NCBI RefSeq assembly: GCF_001049495.1
Contig: NZ_CDWI01000007.1
Span: 248,001-312,000, forward strand
Reading direction: 5' to 3'
Length of the DNA stretch: 64,000 nucleotides
Source of the DNA: Microbacterium sp. 3J1
GTDB lineage: Bacteria; Actinomycetota; Actinomycetes; Actinomycetales; Microbacteriaceae
In this document: positions 50,973 to 59,072 of the stretch, piece after piece
How the letters are laid out: each line of letters starts with the position of its first letter
Numbering within the stretch: the stretch's first letter is position 1
Program-made: the position numbers and the translations under genes
Notes under the pieces: model-generated
Databases searched by the model: none
What the model saw: only the letters and a program-made list of their open reading frames with translations
Told to the model about the DNA's origin: nothing

Positions 50973-51027
50973 GCCCGCCACCTCGCCGCCACATGGCCGC
51001 CACATCTCCGCCACGTCTCCGCCACGC
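50973..51027. repeat. 11-bp tandem repeat, five copies
   Basis: Consecutive 11-nt units (50973, 50984, 50995, 51006, 51017) share the core CCGCCAC. They occupy the spacer between the XRE/2TM gene and the TetR gene and would space identical sites by about one helical turn. Confidence 0.8.
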
Positions 51028-51041
51028 GGCGATCGGCTGGT

Positions 51042-51650
51042 TCATGCGCGGCGTGACGTATCCGGCGAGTGCGACGCGACGACCGCGCGTGCGGTGCGCT
51101 CGAAAGCCGGACCCACGCGCTCCTCGCCGTCGAGATAGCCCCCCACGAGCGCGGCGTCGCGCAGCAGGACGAGGGATGCCGCGACCTCCTCGGGTCGCAC
51201 GAGTCCTGCCCCCTGGGCGACGGCGTGCAGCGTCGAGCGGAACCACTCGCGGTGCTCCTCGATCAGCTGCCGCACCGCGCCATCGGCATCCGGATACTCG
51301 GCCGCGGCGTTGATGAAGGGGCATCCGCGCGTGTGTCGGAGTCGGATGTCGGCGGCGATGCCGTCGATCACCGCATCGACGAGTTCGGTCGGATCCGTCA
51401 CCGCCGCACCGGCCTCGGCGAACATCGCGCGAAGCAGCTCGTCCTCGGTGCGGAGGTAGGCGAGGACGAGGTTCTCCTTGCCCCCGAACTGCTTGTAGAG
51501 CGTGGCCCTGGTGACCGCGGCCTCCTCGATGATGCGGTCGACGCCGACCGTGTGGATCCCCTCTTCGTAGAAGAGGCGGGTCGCGCTGTCGATGAGCCGG
51601 GTCCGCGCAGCGCTCGGTCGTCTCGGGGTCGTCGTGTCGGTGGCATCCAT
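51042..51650 (-). CDS. TetR-family transcriptional regulator
   Basis: 202 residues from the ATG at 51650, preceded by GAGGG. The N-terminal HTH (VDRIIEEAAVTRATLYKQFG, residues about 42-61) is typical TetR; the C-terminal domain with RHTRGCPFINAAAEYPD fits the TetR_C_21/YcdC-like group that often controls hydrolases or NmrA-type oxidoreductases. Divergent from the alpha/beta hydrolase at 51800, with a palindrome over that gene's promoter. Confidence 0.9.
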   Translation of the reverse strand: MDATDTTTPRRPSAARTRLIDSATRLFYEEGIHTVGVDRIIEEAAVTRATLYKQFGGKENLVLAYLRTEDELLRAMFAEAGAAVTDPTELVDAVIDGIAADIRLRHTRGCPFINAAAEYPDADGAVRQLIEEHREWFRSTLHAVAQGAGLVRPEEVAASLVLLRDAALVGGYLDGEERVGPAFERTARAVVASHSPDTSRRA

Positions 51651-51720
51651 GGTGATCCCTCTCATCGTGTCATCCGAACGCCGCGATCCGGAGCGCGACT
51701 TCTCGAGTTTCAGGAATAGG

Positions 51721-51750
51721 TTGCGGTAGATAGAACGTTCGGTCTACTAT
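51721..51750 (+). promoter_or_regulatory. Hydrolase promoter overlapped by TetR operator
   Basis: TTGCGG (51721-51726), 18-nt spacer, TACTAT (51745-51750). The spacer contains TAGATAGAACGTTCGGTCTA (51727-51746), symmetric at 8 of 10 positions around AAC/GTT, a likely site for the divergent TetR repressor. Confidence 0.65.
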
Positions 51751-51799
51751 CAGCGTATCGCACCTGCAGAGGGCAGGGGCAGAACCAGGAGAAGAACCG

Positions 51800-52627
51800 A
51801 TGAGCACCACCGAGAAGACCCCGATCGTCCTCATCCACGGACTGTGGATGACGCCCCAGAGCTGGAACACCTGGGCCGACCGCTTCCGCGCCCAGGGCCA
51901 CGAGGTGATCGTGCCCGGCTGGCCCGGGATCGACGACCGGACCGTCGAGGACATCCGGCGAGACCCGTCGGCGCTGAAGGGCATCGGCCTCAAGCAGATC
52001 GCCGACCACTACGAGCGCATCATCCGCACCCTGCCCGTGAAGCCGATCATCATGGGTCACTCGTTCGGAGGCGTCCTCACTCAGATGCTCGCGGATCGCG
52101 GACTCGGCTCCGCCTACGTCGGCGTCGCCCCCGGTCAGACCGCCGGCGTCACCGCCCTCCCCCTCTCGACGCTGTGGACCGGCACGCCGATCCTGTCGAA
52201 CCCCTTCGGCATCAACGGCGCCAAGCCGCTGTCGAAGCGCCACTTCCACTTCACCTTCGGCAACGACCTCTCTCGCGCGGCATCCGATCGTCTCTGGGAG
52301 GAATCCGCCGTCAACTCGTACAACAGGGTCTTCTTCGAGGGCGTGAGCTCGGTCGTCAACGAGAAGGGCGGCGTCACTCATGTCGACTACAGCCGCGCCG
52401 ACCGGGCCCCGCTGCTGCTCATCGCCGGGGAGATCGATCACGTTCTGCCGCCGGCCATCGTCCGAGCGATCGAGAAGAAGTACCGGTCGACCGGCAGCCC
52501 CGCGGTGATCGAGTACAAAGAGTATGCGGGCCGCACCCACCGGCTCGTCAGCCAGGACGGGTGGGAGGAGATCGCCGACTACGCCCTCACCTGGGCGGTG
52601 GCGCACGCGTCGGCATCCGTCGCCTGA
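51800..52627 (+). CDS. Alpha/beta hydrolase, paralog of the 21441 gene
   Basis: 275 residues; AGGAG precedes the ATG. Oxyanion motif IHGLWMTPQSWNTW, nucleophile elbow IIMGHSFGGVLTQ with Ser88, acid in IAGEIDHVLPP and catalytic His in YAGRTHRLVSQDGW. The spacing and the GLW.TP block match the hydrolase at 21441, indicating paralogs with different control (TetR here, the LAL-linked cluster there). Followed directly by a 21-bp tandem repeat array. Substrate unknown. Confidence 0.88.
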   Translation: MSTTEKTPIVLIHGLWMTPQSWNTWADRFRAQGHEVIVPGWPGIDDRTVEDIRRDPSALKGIGLKQIADHYERIIRTLPVKPIIMGHSFGGVLTQMLADRGLGSAYVGVAPGQTAGVTALPLSTLWTGTPILSNPFGINGAKPLSKRHFHFTFGNDLSRAASDRLWEESAVNSYNRVFFEGVSSVVNEKGGVTHVDYSRADRAPLLLIAGEIDHVLPPAIVRAIEKKYRSTGSPAVIEYKEYAGRTHRLVSQDGWEEIADYALTWAVAHASASVA

Positions 52628-52628
52628 T

Positions 52629-52733
52629 GCGTCCTGCCGGTCGCCTGAAGGGTCCTGCCGGTGACCTGCTGCGCTTTGCCGGTCGCCGGCCGCGTCCTGC
52701 CGGTCGCCTGCCGCGCTTTGCCGGCGGCCTGCT
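52629..52733. repeat. 21-bp tandem repeat, five copies
   Basis: Units begin at 52629, 52650, 52671, 52692 and 52713, sharing a TGCCGGT core (GCGTCCTGCCGGTCGCCTG type alternating with GCGCTTTGCCGG type). The array starts 2 nt after the hydrolase stop codon. It is open in several frames, but no gene call is supported. Confidence 0.88.
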
Positions 52734-52788
52734 CTCGTCGTCGTCGGGTTCGCAGAGCCACCGAGTGGGGGCGTCCCCCTGCCCACCA

Positions 52789-52866
52789 CGTCGGGCGGAG
52801 AACTCCCCGTCGGGCGGAGGCTGCAACCCCACCCATCCGCCCGACAGGGAGAACTCCGTCCGACGC
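52789..52866. repeat. Palindromic GTCGGGCGGA element, isolated copy
   Basis: Two copies of GTCGGGCGGA (from 52790 and 52809) are followed by TCCGCCCGAC (52835-52844) and a degenerate TCCGTCCGACG, with GGAGAACTCC modules in between. Same architecture as the four copies at 53838-54430. It lies 51 nt beyond the stop of the DUF559 gene. Confidence 0.85.
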
Positions 52867-52917
52867 GTGTCCTGAGAAGCGGGGCGGCCACCCCGGGTGT
52901 CGTCATGATCCTCCCCT

Positions 52918-53742
52918 CTATGCCGCCAGGTGCAAGCGCTGGCCCACCGCGGCCAGGATCCTCTGCTGCACCACGGGCCACTGATTCATCAACTGGTCGT
53001 AGCTGACGCGGATCACGTGATACCCGCGCAGCATCAGCTCCGCATCGTGACCGATGTCACTCGTTCGCTGAGCGCCGACGTGATGACCGCCGTCGATCTG
53101 CACGACGAGCCGCTCTCCGATGAGGAAGTCGACCGGACGACCGACGATCCACACCTGGGGCGTGATCGCGATCCGCAGCCAGCGCAACCTCGAGTGGAAG
53201 ATCGTCTCGGTTCCCGCATCCGCGAACGGGCGCGCGCTCTCCAGCAGTTCGCGCGCGGCTGGCGGCAGCCGAGCTCGACCGAGCACCTCCGGATCGACCA
53301 TCCGCAGGCGTAGGGCCGATTCCCACGTCGCGAGCGCGTCCTCGTGCGGTTGACAGCGTGCGACGAGGATCAGCGCATTCTCGATCGAATCCTCGAGCTG
53401 ATCGGGACCGCGAGGAAACGCCGGCCTGCTCCAATGGACGATGCCTCGCACGGCGCTCGCGTGACCTGATCCGGGAGGAGCCGCGACATGTGTCTCGGAG
53501 TTCGACGTCACCCAGAGGCCTTTCCGCGCGGCGAGCGTGACGCAGCTGAGCACCACGCCCCGTCTTGCCGCTGCCAGCAACAGGGGATCCGCATCGCGTA
53601 GCGCGACCCAGCCCCTGCGGACGGAGAAGACGCTGCCCTCGCGCACCGCGCGTCGCAGCGCGTGCTCCGTGACCCCGGCCCGCTTCACAGCGCTGACTCG
53701 GGCAACCCCGTCTCGCTCGGCGAGTGCACGTTCGACATCCAT
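52918..53742 (-). CDS. AbiEi-type HTH plus DUF559 (Vsr-like) nuclease-domain protein
   Basis: 274 residues from the ATG at 53742. The N-terminal part resembles the AbiEi antitoxin-like winged helix (GVARVSAVKRAGVTEHALRR, followed by FSVRRGWVALRDADP). The C-terminal part is a DUF559/Vsr-type PD-(D/E)xK fold: VDFLIGERLVVQIDGGHHVG with the Asp and Gln-x-Asp active-site positions, then ELMLRGYHVIRVSYDQL. Such proteins are multicopy in Microbacteriaceae; a nuclease role is inferred from fold and has not been shown. The gene is bracketed by copies of the palindromic GTCGGGCGGA element. Confidence 0.8.
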   Translation of the reverse strand: MDVERALAERDGVARVSAVKRAGVTEHALRRAVREGSVFSVRRGWVALRDADPLLLAAARRGVVLSCVTLAARKGLWVTSNSETHVAAPPGSGHASAVRGIVHWSRPAFPRGPDQLEDSIENALILVARCQPHEDALATWESALRLRMVDPEVLGRARLPPAARELLESARPFADAGTETIFHSRLRWLRIAITPQVWIVGRPVDFLIGERLVVQIDGGHHVGAQRTSDIGHDAELMLRGYHVIRVSYDQLMNQWPVVQQRILAAVGQRLHLAA

Positions 53743-53837
53743 CCCCCGATGATGGCCGCCGTGCGGCATCCGCCGTGACGTGAAACCCGGCCTCCGTGGA
53801 TGACACTTCTGTCCTGGCGTCGGTGTAGGGCGACTCA

Positions 53838-54430
53838 TCGGGCGGAGAACTCCCTGTCGGGCTGAGGATCTCGGCTCGGGAGTCCGCCCGACGCGGAGAA
53901 GTCCGCCCCACGGGGTGAGGGCGCCGGACACGGCGGCAGGGAAGGATCCCGCTGAGGGGACGCACGCACGGGACAGAAGGCCACCATGAAGTGACCTCAG
54001 CCGGCCATGGCCCGCCCTGGGGGCGACACATCGGGCGGAGAACTACCTGTCGGGCTGAGGATCTCGGCTCGAGAGTCCGCCCGACAGGGAGAAGTCCGCC
54101 CGACGGGGTGAGGGCGCCGGACACGGCGGCAGGGAAGGATCCCGCTGAGGGGACGCACGCACGGGACAGAAGGCCACCATGAAGTGACCTCAGCCGGCCA
54201 TGGCCCGCCCTGGGGGCGAACACGTCGGGCGGAGAACTACCCATCGGGCTGAGGATCTCGGCCCGCGAGTCCGCCCGACGCGGAGAAGTCCGCCCGACGG
54301 GGTGAGGTCGCCGGACGCGTAGGAGCGCATCCCATCCGACATGGGCCAACCCGTTGGGCGGAGAACTGCCCGTCGGGCGGAGGATCTCGACCCAGAAGTC
54401 CGCCCCACAGGGAGAAGTCCGCCGAACGGG
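53838..54430. repeat. Tandem array of the GTCGGGCGGA palindromic element with 193-194-bp period
   Basis: Copies start at 53838, 54031, 54225 and 54354. The first two full units (193 and 194 nt) are about 97% identical, with a 116-nt stretch that is the same in both; the third is truncated to 129 nt and the fourth to about 77. Each begins with an approximately 80-nt core of inverted TCGGGCGGA / TCCGCCCGA modules able to fold. No gene with normal codon use covers this region; a long Pro/Arg-rich open frame across it is an artefact of the repeats. Together with the flanks it forms an 804-nt gene-free stretch (53743-54546). Confidence 0.9.
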
Positions 54431-54498
54431 GCGGGGCGGGGTCCGCCCACCAGGGCGGGGCGGGCGCGGCCCAGAGGACCCCACACCCCCACACACAG

Positions 54499-54534
54499 AA
54501 GAGGGGCGAGGATCCGAAGATCCTCGCCCCTCTT
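54499..54534. terminator. Perfect 16-bp stem-loop after rpsN
   Basis: AAGAGGGGCGAGGATC (54499-54514) and its complement (54519-54534), loop CGAA. Terminates the ribosomal operon on the minus strand. Confidence 0.9.
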
Positions 54535-54546
54535 GTCAGCTGAGAC

Positions 54547-54852
54547 TTACCAGCTCGACTTGGTGACACCCGGCAGCTCGCCACGGTGTGCCATGTCACG
54601 GAAGCGGACACGCGAGATGCCGAACTTCGTGAGGACACCGCGGGGGCGGCCGTCGATGACGTCGCGCGAACGCACGCGAGCCGGCGACGCGTTGCGCGGC
54701 AGCTTCTGCAGGCCGACGCGTGCGGCCTCGCGGGCCTCGTCGGTGGCGTTCGGGTCGACGAGGGTCTTCTTCAGCTCGGCGCGACGCTCTGCGTAACGCT
54801 CGACGATGACCTTGCGCTGCTCGTTGCGAGCGATCTTGCTCTTCTTAGCCAT
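54547..54852 (-). CDS. rpsN: 30S ribosomal protein S14, zinc-free (C-minus) form
   Basis: 101 residues, the long S14 type. [20 protein letters not shown] at the N-terminus and the C-terminal [20 protein letters not shown] are canonical; the CxxC...CxxC zinc knuckle of the short form is absent. In actinobacteria such C-minus copies sit with zinc-free L28 and L33, as here, and are often induced under zinc limitation through Zur. No Zur box could be recognised. 3 nt downstream of rpmG. Confidence 0.96.
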   Translation of the reverse strand: MAKKSKIARNEQRKVIVERYAERRAELKKTLVDPNATDEAREAARVGLQKLPRNASPARVRSRDVIDGRPRGVLTKFGISRVRFRDMAHRGELPGVTKSSW

Positions 54853-54855
54853 TGA

Positions 54856-55026
54856 TCAACGCTCCTCTCGGAATTCGACGTGCTGACGGATGACCGGGTC
54901 GTACTTCTTCAGCACGAGGCGGTCGGGGGTGTTGCGGCGGTTCTTCTTCGTCACGTACGTGTAACCCGTACCTGCCGTCGAACGCAGCTTGATGATCGGA
55001 CGTACGTCCTGAGCCTTCTTGGCCAT
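54856..55026 (-). CDS. rpmG: 50S ribosomal protein L33, zinc-free form
   Basis: 56 residues. Reads [20 protein letters not shown], then [20 protein letters not shown] and [15 protein letters not shown]. No Cys at all, hence the zinc-independent type. Its ATG shares one base with the rpmB stop codon (TAATG), coupling translation. Flanked by rpmB upstream and rpsN downstream. Confidence 0.95.
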   Translation of the reverse strand: MAKKAQDVRPIIKLRSTAGTGYTYVTKKNRRNTPDRLVLKKYDPVIRQHVEFREER

Positions 55027-55262
55027 TAGAGCTTCACACCCTTCGCCTGGAGGTCCTTGACCACGTTCTCGATGCCGCGGACGTCGATCACCTTGATGCC
55101 CTTGGCGGACACGTTGAGCGTGATCTTACGACCGAGCGACGGAACGAAATAGGTCTTCTTCTGCACGTTCGGGTCGAAGCGGCGCTTCGTCCGGCGGTGC
55201 GAGTGCGAGACGTTGTGACCGAAGCCGGGAACAGCTCCAGTCACCTGGCACACTGCTGCCAT
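55026..55262 (-). CDS. rpmB: 50S ribosomal protein L28, zinc-free form
   Basis: 78 residues; AAGGAG precedes the ATG at 55262. [20 protein letters not shown] and [20 protein letters not shown] are canonical L28; only one Cys is present, so no zinc knuckle forms. It matches the rpmB2-type paralog of other actinobacteria. First gene of rpmB-rpmG-rpsN; a -10-like TATAGA lies on the minus strand at 55280-55275. Confidence 0.95.
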   Translation of the reverse strand: MAAVCQVTGAVPGFGHNVSHSHRRTKRRFDPNVQKKTYFVPSLGRKITLNVSAKGIKVIDVRGIENVVKDLQAKGVKL

Positions 55263-55422
55263 GATGTGACTCCTTCTATACCGTGAGGCCGGACGGCCCC
55301 ACCCAAGATCCCTTGTCTGCGCGCCACCCCACACGACCGATCACTCGGTGGAAGGAGGGGGAGCACACGAACTACGCACAGGAGTGTGCGCAGACAAAGA
55401 GTCAGTCTAGCACGGCAGCGGC

Positions 55423-57546
55423 TCAGACCCGCACGGCCTCCAGCAGCAGCGCAGCCCCCGGAGCGAGCAGCGGCAGCGGCACCCCCACCGTCTCCAGGAA
55501 CGACCCGGATGCCTCGATGCCCGCATCCGTCCACCCGGGATCGGCGACCTGATGCCGCGCCACCTGCCCGAGGTCCTCCCGCACGCGGACGCGGTACCTC
55601 TCCCCCGCTCGGAGGCCCGGGATGCGGGTACGCGGCGTGAACGCGTCGACCGACGTGCCGAGGCGCACCCAGGCGAACACCGCGCGCGAGCCGTCGGCGG
55701 CCACGACGCCGTGCAGCAGCGTCTCGTCGTCGACCTCGTCGGAGCGCACGGTGACACCGCTGTGCAGCAGCGGCCGCAGCTCCCGGTACACAGCCGTCCA
55801 CCGAGTCAGAGCCTCGCGCTCCTCGGCCGAGCACGCGGTGATGTCCCACTCGACACCGGCATGGCCGAACAGCGCCGTCGTCATGCGGAACGGCAGGGAT
55901 GCCGCTCGGTGCGTGGTCTCGGCGATCGCGGGCCCCACGTGCGACCCCACGACCTCGGGCGGCACGAGCGCGCCGGTCCACCGCTGGATGCGCTGCCGCT
56001 CGATCGGGTCGTTCGAGTCCGAGGCCCACACACGCTGCGTGCGAGCGAGCACACCCAGGTCGACGCGCGCCCCGCCGCTCGCGCACGATTCGATCTCCAA
56101 CGACGGATGCCGGTCGCGCAGCGCATCGAGCAGCGCGTAGAACGCCGTGGTCTGCGCGTGCACGGACGCCCGGCCGCTGCGCGGCGACACCGCCGCGTGC
56201 AGGTCGCGGTTGTGGTCCCACTTGATGAAGTCGATGCCGACCTCGCTCACGAGCGCGTCGATCCGCTCCAGGAGGTGGGCCGTAGCATCCGGGTTCGTGA
56301 GGTCGAGCACCTTCTGGTGCCGCCAGGTACCGGATTCCGGAGAGGACTGCAGGATCCAATCGGGATGCTGCGCCGCGAGCTCGGAGACCGGGTTGACCAT
56401 CTCGGGCTCGAACCACAGGCCGAACTGCATCCCGAGTCCGTGCACGTGGTCGGCGAGCGGGCGCAGCCCGTCCGGCCACTTCGCGCGGTCGACGAACCAG
56501 TCACCGAGTCCCGACCTGTCGTCCGGCCGCCCGGTGAACCAGCCGTCGTCGAGCACGAACCGCTCGACGCCGACGGCCGCCCCCGCCTCGGCGAGCTCCC
56601 GGATCTTCGCCGGGTCGTGGTCGAAGTACACGGCCTCCCACGTGTTCAGCACGAGCGGGCGCGGTGTCGAGGGGTGGCCGGGCAGTGCCCTCGCCGCCTG
56701 ATGCAGACGCGCCGACGCGGCATCCAGCCCGTTCCCGCCGTAGGCGAGGTAGACGAGCGGCGACGTGTACGTCTCACCCGCAGCCAGCCGGATCTCGCCC
56801 GGGAGCAGCAGCTCACCTCCGCCGAGGACCGCCCCGTGCACGCCGGCCCCCTCGGGCAGCCGCTCGACCCCGACCTCGAGGTCGCCGCTCCAGGCGACGT
56901 GCGCAGCCCACACCTCGCCGCGACGGAAGCCGAAGCCGTCGGTGCCGACGACCGTCAGGTACGGGGCGTCATGGCCGCCGCGCCCTCGTCGCACCTGGCG
57001 GAGGTGGGCACCGTGGCGCACGGGTCCGCGCTGGGGGCGCCGCTCTCCCGTCCAGCGCCCGGTGTGATCGAGCAGCTCGGTGGCGTACGCGGGGATCGGC
57101 AGCAGCAGACGGGCGGCCATGAGGTCGAGCGCGTCGGCCTCCGTGCCGGCGGTGCTCGTCACCGAGAGCTGCGCGGTGAGCACTCCCCCGGCGTCCAGCG
57201 CGAGGTCGAGGACCACCGAGACAGCAGCACCGGCATCCTCGAAGCGACCGCGCAGCGACGACCCGGCAGCCTCCCACCCCACGGCCGAGAGCTGCGGGGC
57301 GCTGTGCAGACCCCCGCGATGCCAGGCGAGAGCAGGAGCCCCCGACCATCCATCGGCCTCCACGGCGAGCAGCGGGAACATCCGCGGCGCGTCGAACGAG
57401 CTGAACGTCACCGAGCCCGTCGACGATGCGGCGACGGCGTCGAGATCCGCGGGGTCGAGCTGGGCACCCCAGTGCAGCAGGCGCGCGCCGGCGGTGTCGA
57501 TGAGCACGCTCACGCCGGCCGAGGAGAGATGGACGAGTTCGGTCAT
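55423..57546 (-). CDS. Alpha-galactosidase, glycoside hydrolase family 36
   Basis: 707 residues from the ATG at 57546, no signal peptide. N-terminal beta-sandwich (to about 290), catalytic barrel with VLDDGWFTGRPDDRSGLGDW, nucleophile Asp444 in IKWDHNRDLH, ESCASGGARVDLG and acid/base Asp510 in WASDSNDPIER. Releases alpha-1,6-galactose from melibiose- or raffinose-type sugars in the cytosol. It lies behind a terminator after the binding-protein gene of the galactoside operon, so it may have its own promoter while serving the same pathway. Confidence 0.93.
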   Translation of the reverse strand: MTELVHLSSAGVSVLIDTAGARLLHWGAQLDPADLDAVAASSTGSVTFSSFDAPRMFPLLAVEADGWSGAPALAWHRGGLHSAPQLSAVGWEAAGSSLRGRFEDAGAAVSVVLDLALDAGGVLTAQLSVTSTAGTEADALDLMAARLLLPIPAYATELLDHTGRWTGERRPQRGPVRHGAHLRQVRRGRGGHDAPYLTVVGTDGFGFRRGEVWAAHVAWSGDLEVGVERLPEGAGVHGAVLGGGELLLPGEIRLAAGETYTSPLVYLAYGGNGLDAASARLHQAARALPGHPSTPRPLVLNTWEAVYFDHDPAKIRELAEAGAAVGVERFVLDDGWFTGRPDDRSGLGDWFVDRAKWPDGLRPLADHVHGLGMQFGLWFEPEMVNPVSELAAQHPDWILQSSPESGTWRHQKVLDLTNPDATAHLLERIDALVSEVGIDFIKWDHNRDLHAAVSPRSGRASVHAQTTAFYALLDALRDRHPSLEIESCASGGARVDLGVLARTQRVWASDSNDPIERQRIQRWTGALVPPEVVGSHVGPAIAETTHRAASLPFRMTTALFGHAGVEWDITACSAEEREALTRWTAVYRELRPLLHSGVTVRSDEVDDETLLHGVVAADGSRAVFAWVRLGTSVDAFTPRTRIPGLRAGERYRVRVREDLGQVARHQVADPGWTDAGIEASGSFLETVGVPLPLLAPGAALLLEAVRV

Positions 57547-57578
57547 GACTGCTCCAGACAGATCGCAGACGGAAAAGA

Positions 57579-57610
57579 GAGACCCGCCCGTGAGCATACG
57601 GGCGGGTCTC
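57579..57610 (-). terminator. Intrinsic terminator after the galactoside ABC operon
   Basis: 13-bp perfect stem (57579-57591 with 57598-57610), 6-nt loop, followed on the minus strand by a T-rich stretch (TCTCTTTTCC). Lies between the binding-protein gene and the alpha-galactosidase gene. Confidence 0.9.
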
Positions 57611-57639
57611 CGCAGGCGTCGCTGATGACGCCGAGGGTG

Positions 57640-58974
57640 TTACTCCTTGACGGGGATCGATGCGGCCTTGAGTGCGTCGATCGTCGAGGACTGGCCCTTC
57701 TCGATCGCGTCGAGCAGGGTGCCGCTGCCGCTGACGGCGGCCTTGAAGCCGTCGGAGACGTCGGCGTAGGTCTGCGTCATCGTCGGCCCCCACGCGAAGT
57801 CGGGCGACACCTGGGTGGCGGCGTCGGCGAACACGTCGTAGATCTTCTGGCCGCCGTAGAACTCCACGCCCTCGGCGAAGACCGGGAGCGTCAGGCCCTC
57901 GGTGGTGGCCGGATAGAGGTTGGCCGCCTCGGCGAGCGCGGTCAGCGCCTCTTCCGAGGTGTTCAGCCACAGAGCGAACTTCGTCGCCTCGTAGACGTGC
58001 TCGCTGCCCTTGAGGACCGCGGTCGACGAGCCGCCCCAGTTGCCGGCGGCGGATCCGCCCGCCTCCCACTGCGGCAGCGGTGCGACGGCCCAGCTGCCGG
58101 CCGTGTCCGGCGCTCCGCTCGAGATCGAGTTCGCGCCCCAGACGGCCGAGTTCCAGGTCCAGACCTCGCCCGAGTTGTAGGCGTTGTTCCACTCGTCGGT
58201 CCAGGCGGGCACGGTCGCGACGAGGTCGTCATCGAGCATGCTCTGCCAGAAGTCGGCGACCGTGGTGGTGGCGTCATCCGCGAGGGACACGGTCCAGCCG
58301 GCGTCGTCGCTCGAGAACCACTGCGCGCCGTCCTGCCACGCGAAGCCCGCGAACTGGTTGATGTCCGACTGCGAGAAGTTCGTGATGTACCCGCCCAGCT
58401 CGCGGATCTTCACCGCGGCCTCGCGGTACTCCTCCCAGGTCGTCGGGATCGCGATGCCGTTCTGCTCGAACAGGTCGGCACGGTAGAACAGGGCCATGGG
58501 GCCGGTGTCCTGCGGGATGCCGTAGACGCTGTCGGTGCCGAGCGTGACCTGGCCCCAGGCCCAGTCGACGAACTGGTCCTCGGCGGCCACGACGTCCTCG
58601 CACGCGCTGAGATCCTCGATGCCGTCCTGCACGAGGAAGTTCGGCAGCGCGTCGTACTCGATCTGCCCGAGATCGGGGGCATCGCCCGCCTTGATCTGGT
58701 TGAAGAAGTTCTGGTACGTGCCTCCGTTGCCGTTGGGGCCGGTCTGCACGTCGACCTGGATCTCGGGGTTGGCCTCGTTCCAGAGGTCGACGACTCCTTC
58801 GATCCCGGGGATCCAGGAGGTGAACTCGAGCGTGACGTCGCCGTCAGCCGGGGTGCAGGACGCGGCTGCGTCGCCGCCGTCGGTGCTCTCTCCGCCGCCG
58901 GCGGAGCAGCCTGCGAGCGCGAACGCCGAGATGGCGATGATGGCGGCCGCTGCCTTCTTCTTCGAATGCTGCAT
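57640..58974 (-). CDS. ABC transporter sugar-binding lipoprotein (galactoside locus)
   Basis: 444 residues from the ATG at 58974 (AAAGGG seven nt upstream). Lipoprotein signal with lipobox ALAGC (Cys23). The mature protein is a type-1 sugar binder: DVTLEFTSWIPGIEGVVDLW, then GTDSVYGIPQDTGPMALFYR and WDIWT-like inner segments with many Trp/Tyr. Last gene before the terminator in the operon GH42, permease, permease, binding protein. Ligand probably an alpha- or beta-galactoside. Confidence 0.92.
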   Translation of the reverse strand: MQHSKKKAAAAIIAISAFALAGCSAGGGESTDGGDAAASCTPADGDVTLEFTSWIPGIEGVVDLWNEANPEIQVDVQTGPNGNGGTYQNFFNQIKAGDAPDLGQIEYDALPNFLVQDGIEDLSACEDVVAAEDQFVDWAWGQVTLGTDSVYGIPQDTGPMALFYRADLFEQNGIAIPTTWEEYREAAVKIRELGGYITNFSQSDINQFAGFAWQDGAQWFSSDDAGWTVSLADDATTTVADFWQSMLDDDLVATVPAWTDEWNNAYNSGEVWTWNSAVWGANSISSGAPDTAGSWAVAPLPQWEAGGSAAGNWGGSSTAVLKGSEHVYEATKFALWLNTSEEALTALAEAANLYPATTEGLTLPVFAEGVEFYGGQKIYDVFADAATQVSPDFAWGPTMTQTYADVSDGFKAAVSGSGTLLDAIEKGQSSTIDALKAASIPVKE

Positions 58975-59072
58975 GTCGATCCCTTTCATGGATGCGATGA
59001 GTGGTGCGGGTACTGCAGGTGAGGTGGTGCGGGTGGTGGGGTGCCGCGCGGTCGGCCCGTGCGACTGCCTGC

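Noticed and set aside
53838..54430. CRISPR array
   Set aside because: Units are long and nearly identical throughout, with no constant-repeat/variable-spacer pattern and no cas genes nearby.
53057..54496. Minus-strand frame running through the repeat array and the DUF559 gene
   Set aside because: Its periodic Pro/Arg/Ser sequence merely translates the 194-bp repeats; no start signal or domain.
55552..59022. Very long plus-strand open frame (over 1,100 codons) antisense to the GH36 and binding-protein genes
   Set aside because: Shadow frame caused by high GC; the minus strand has full family motifs and normal codon use, while this frame shows only Arg/Val/Gly-rich low-complexity sequence.
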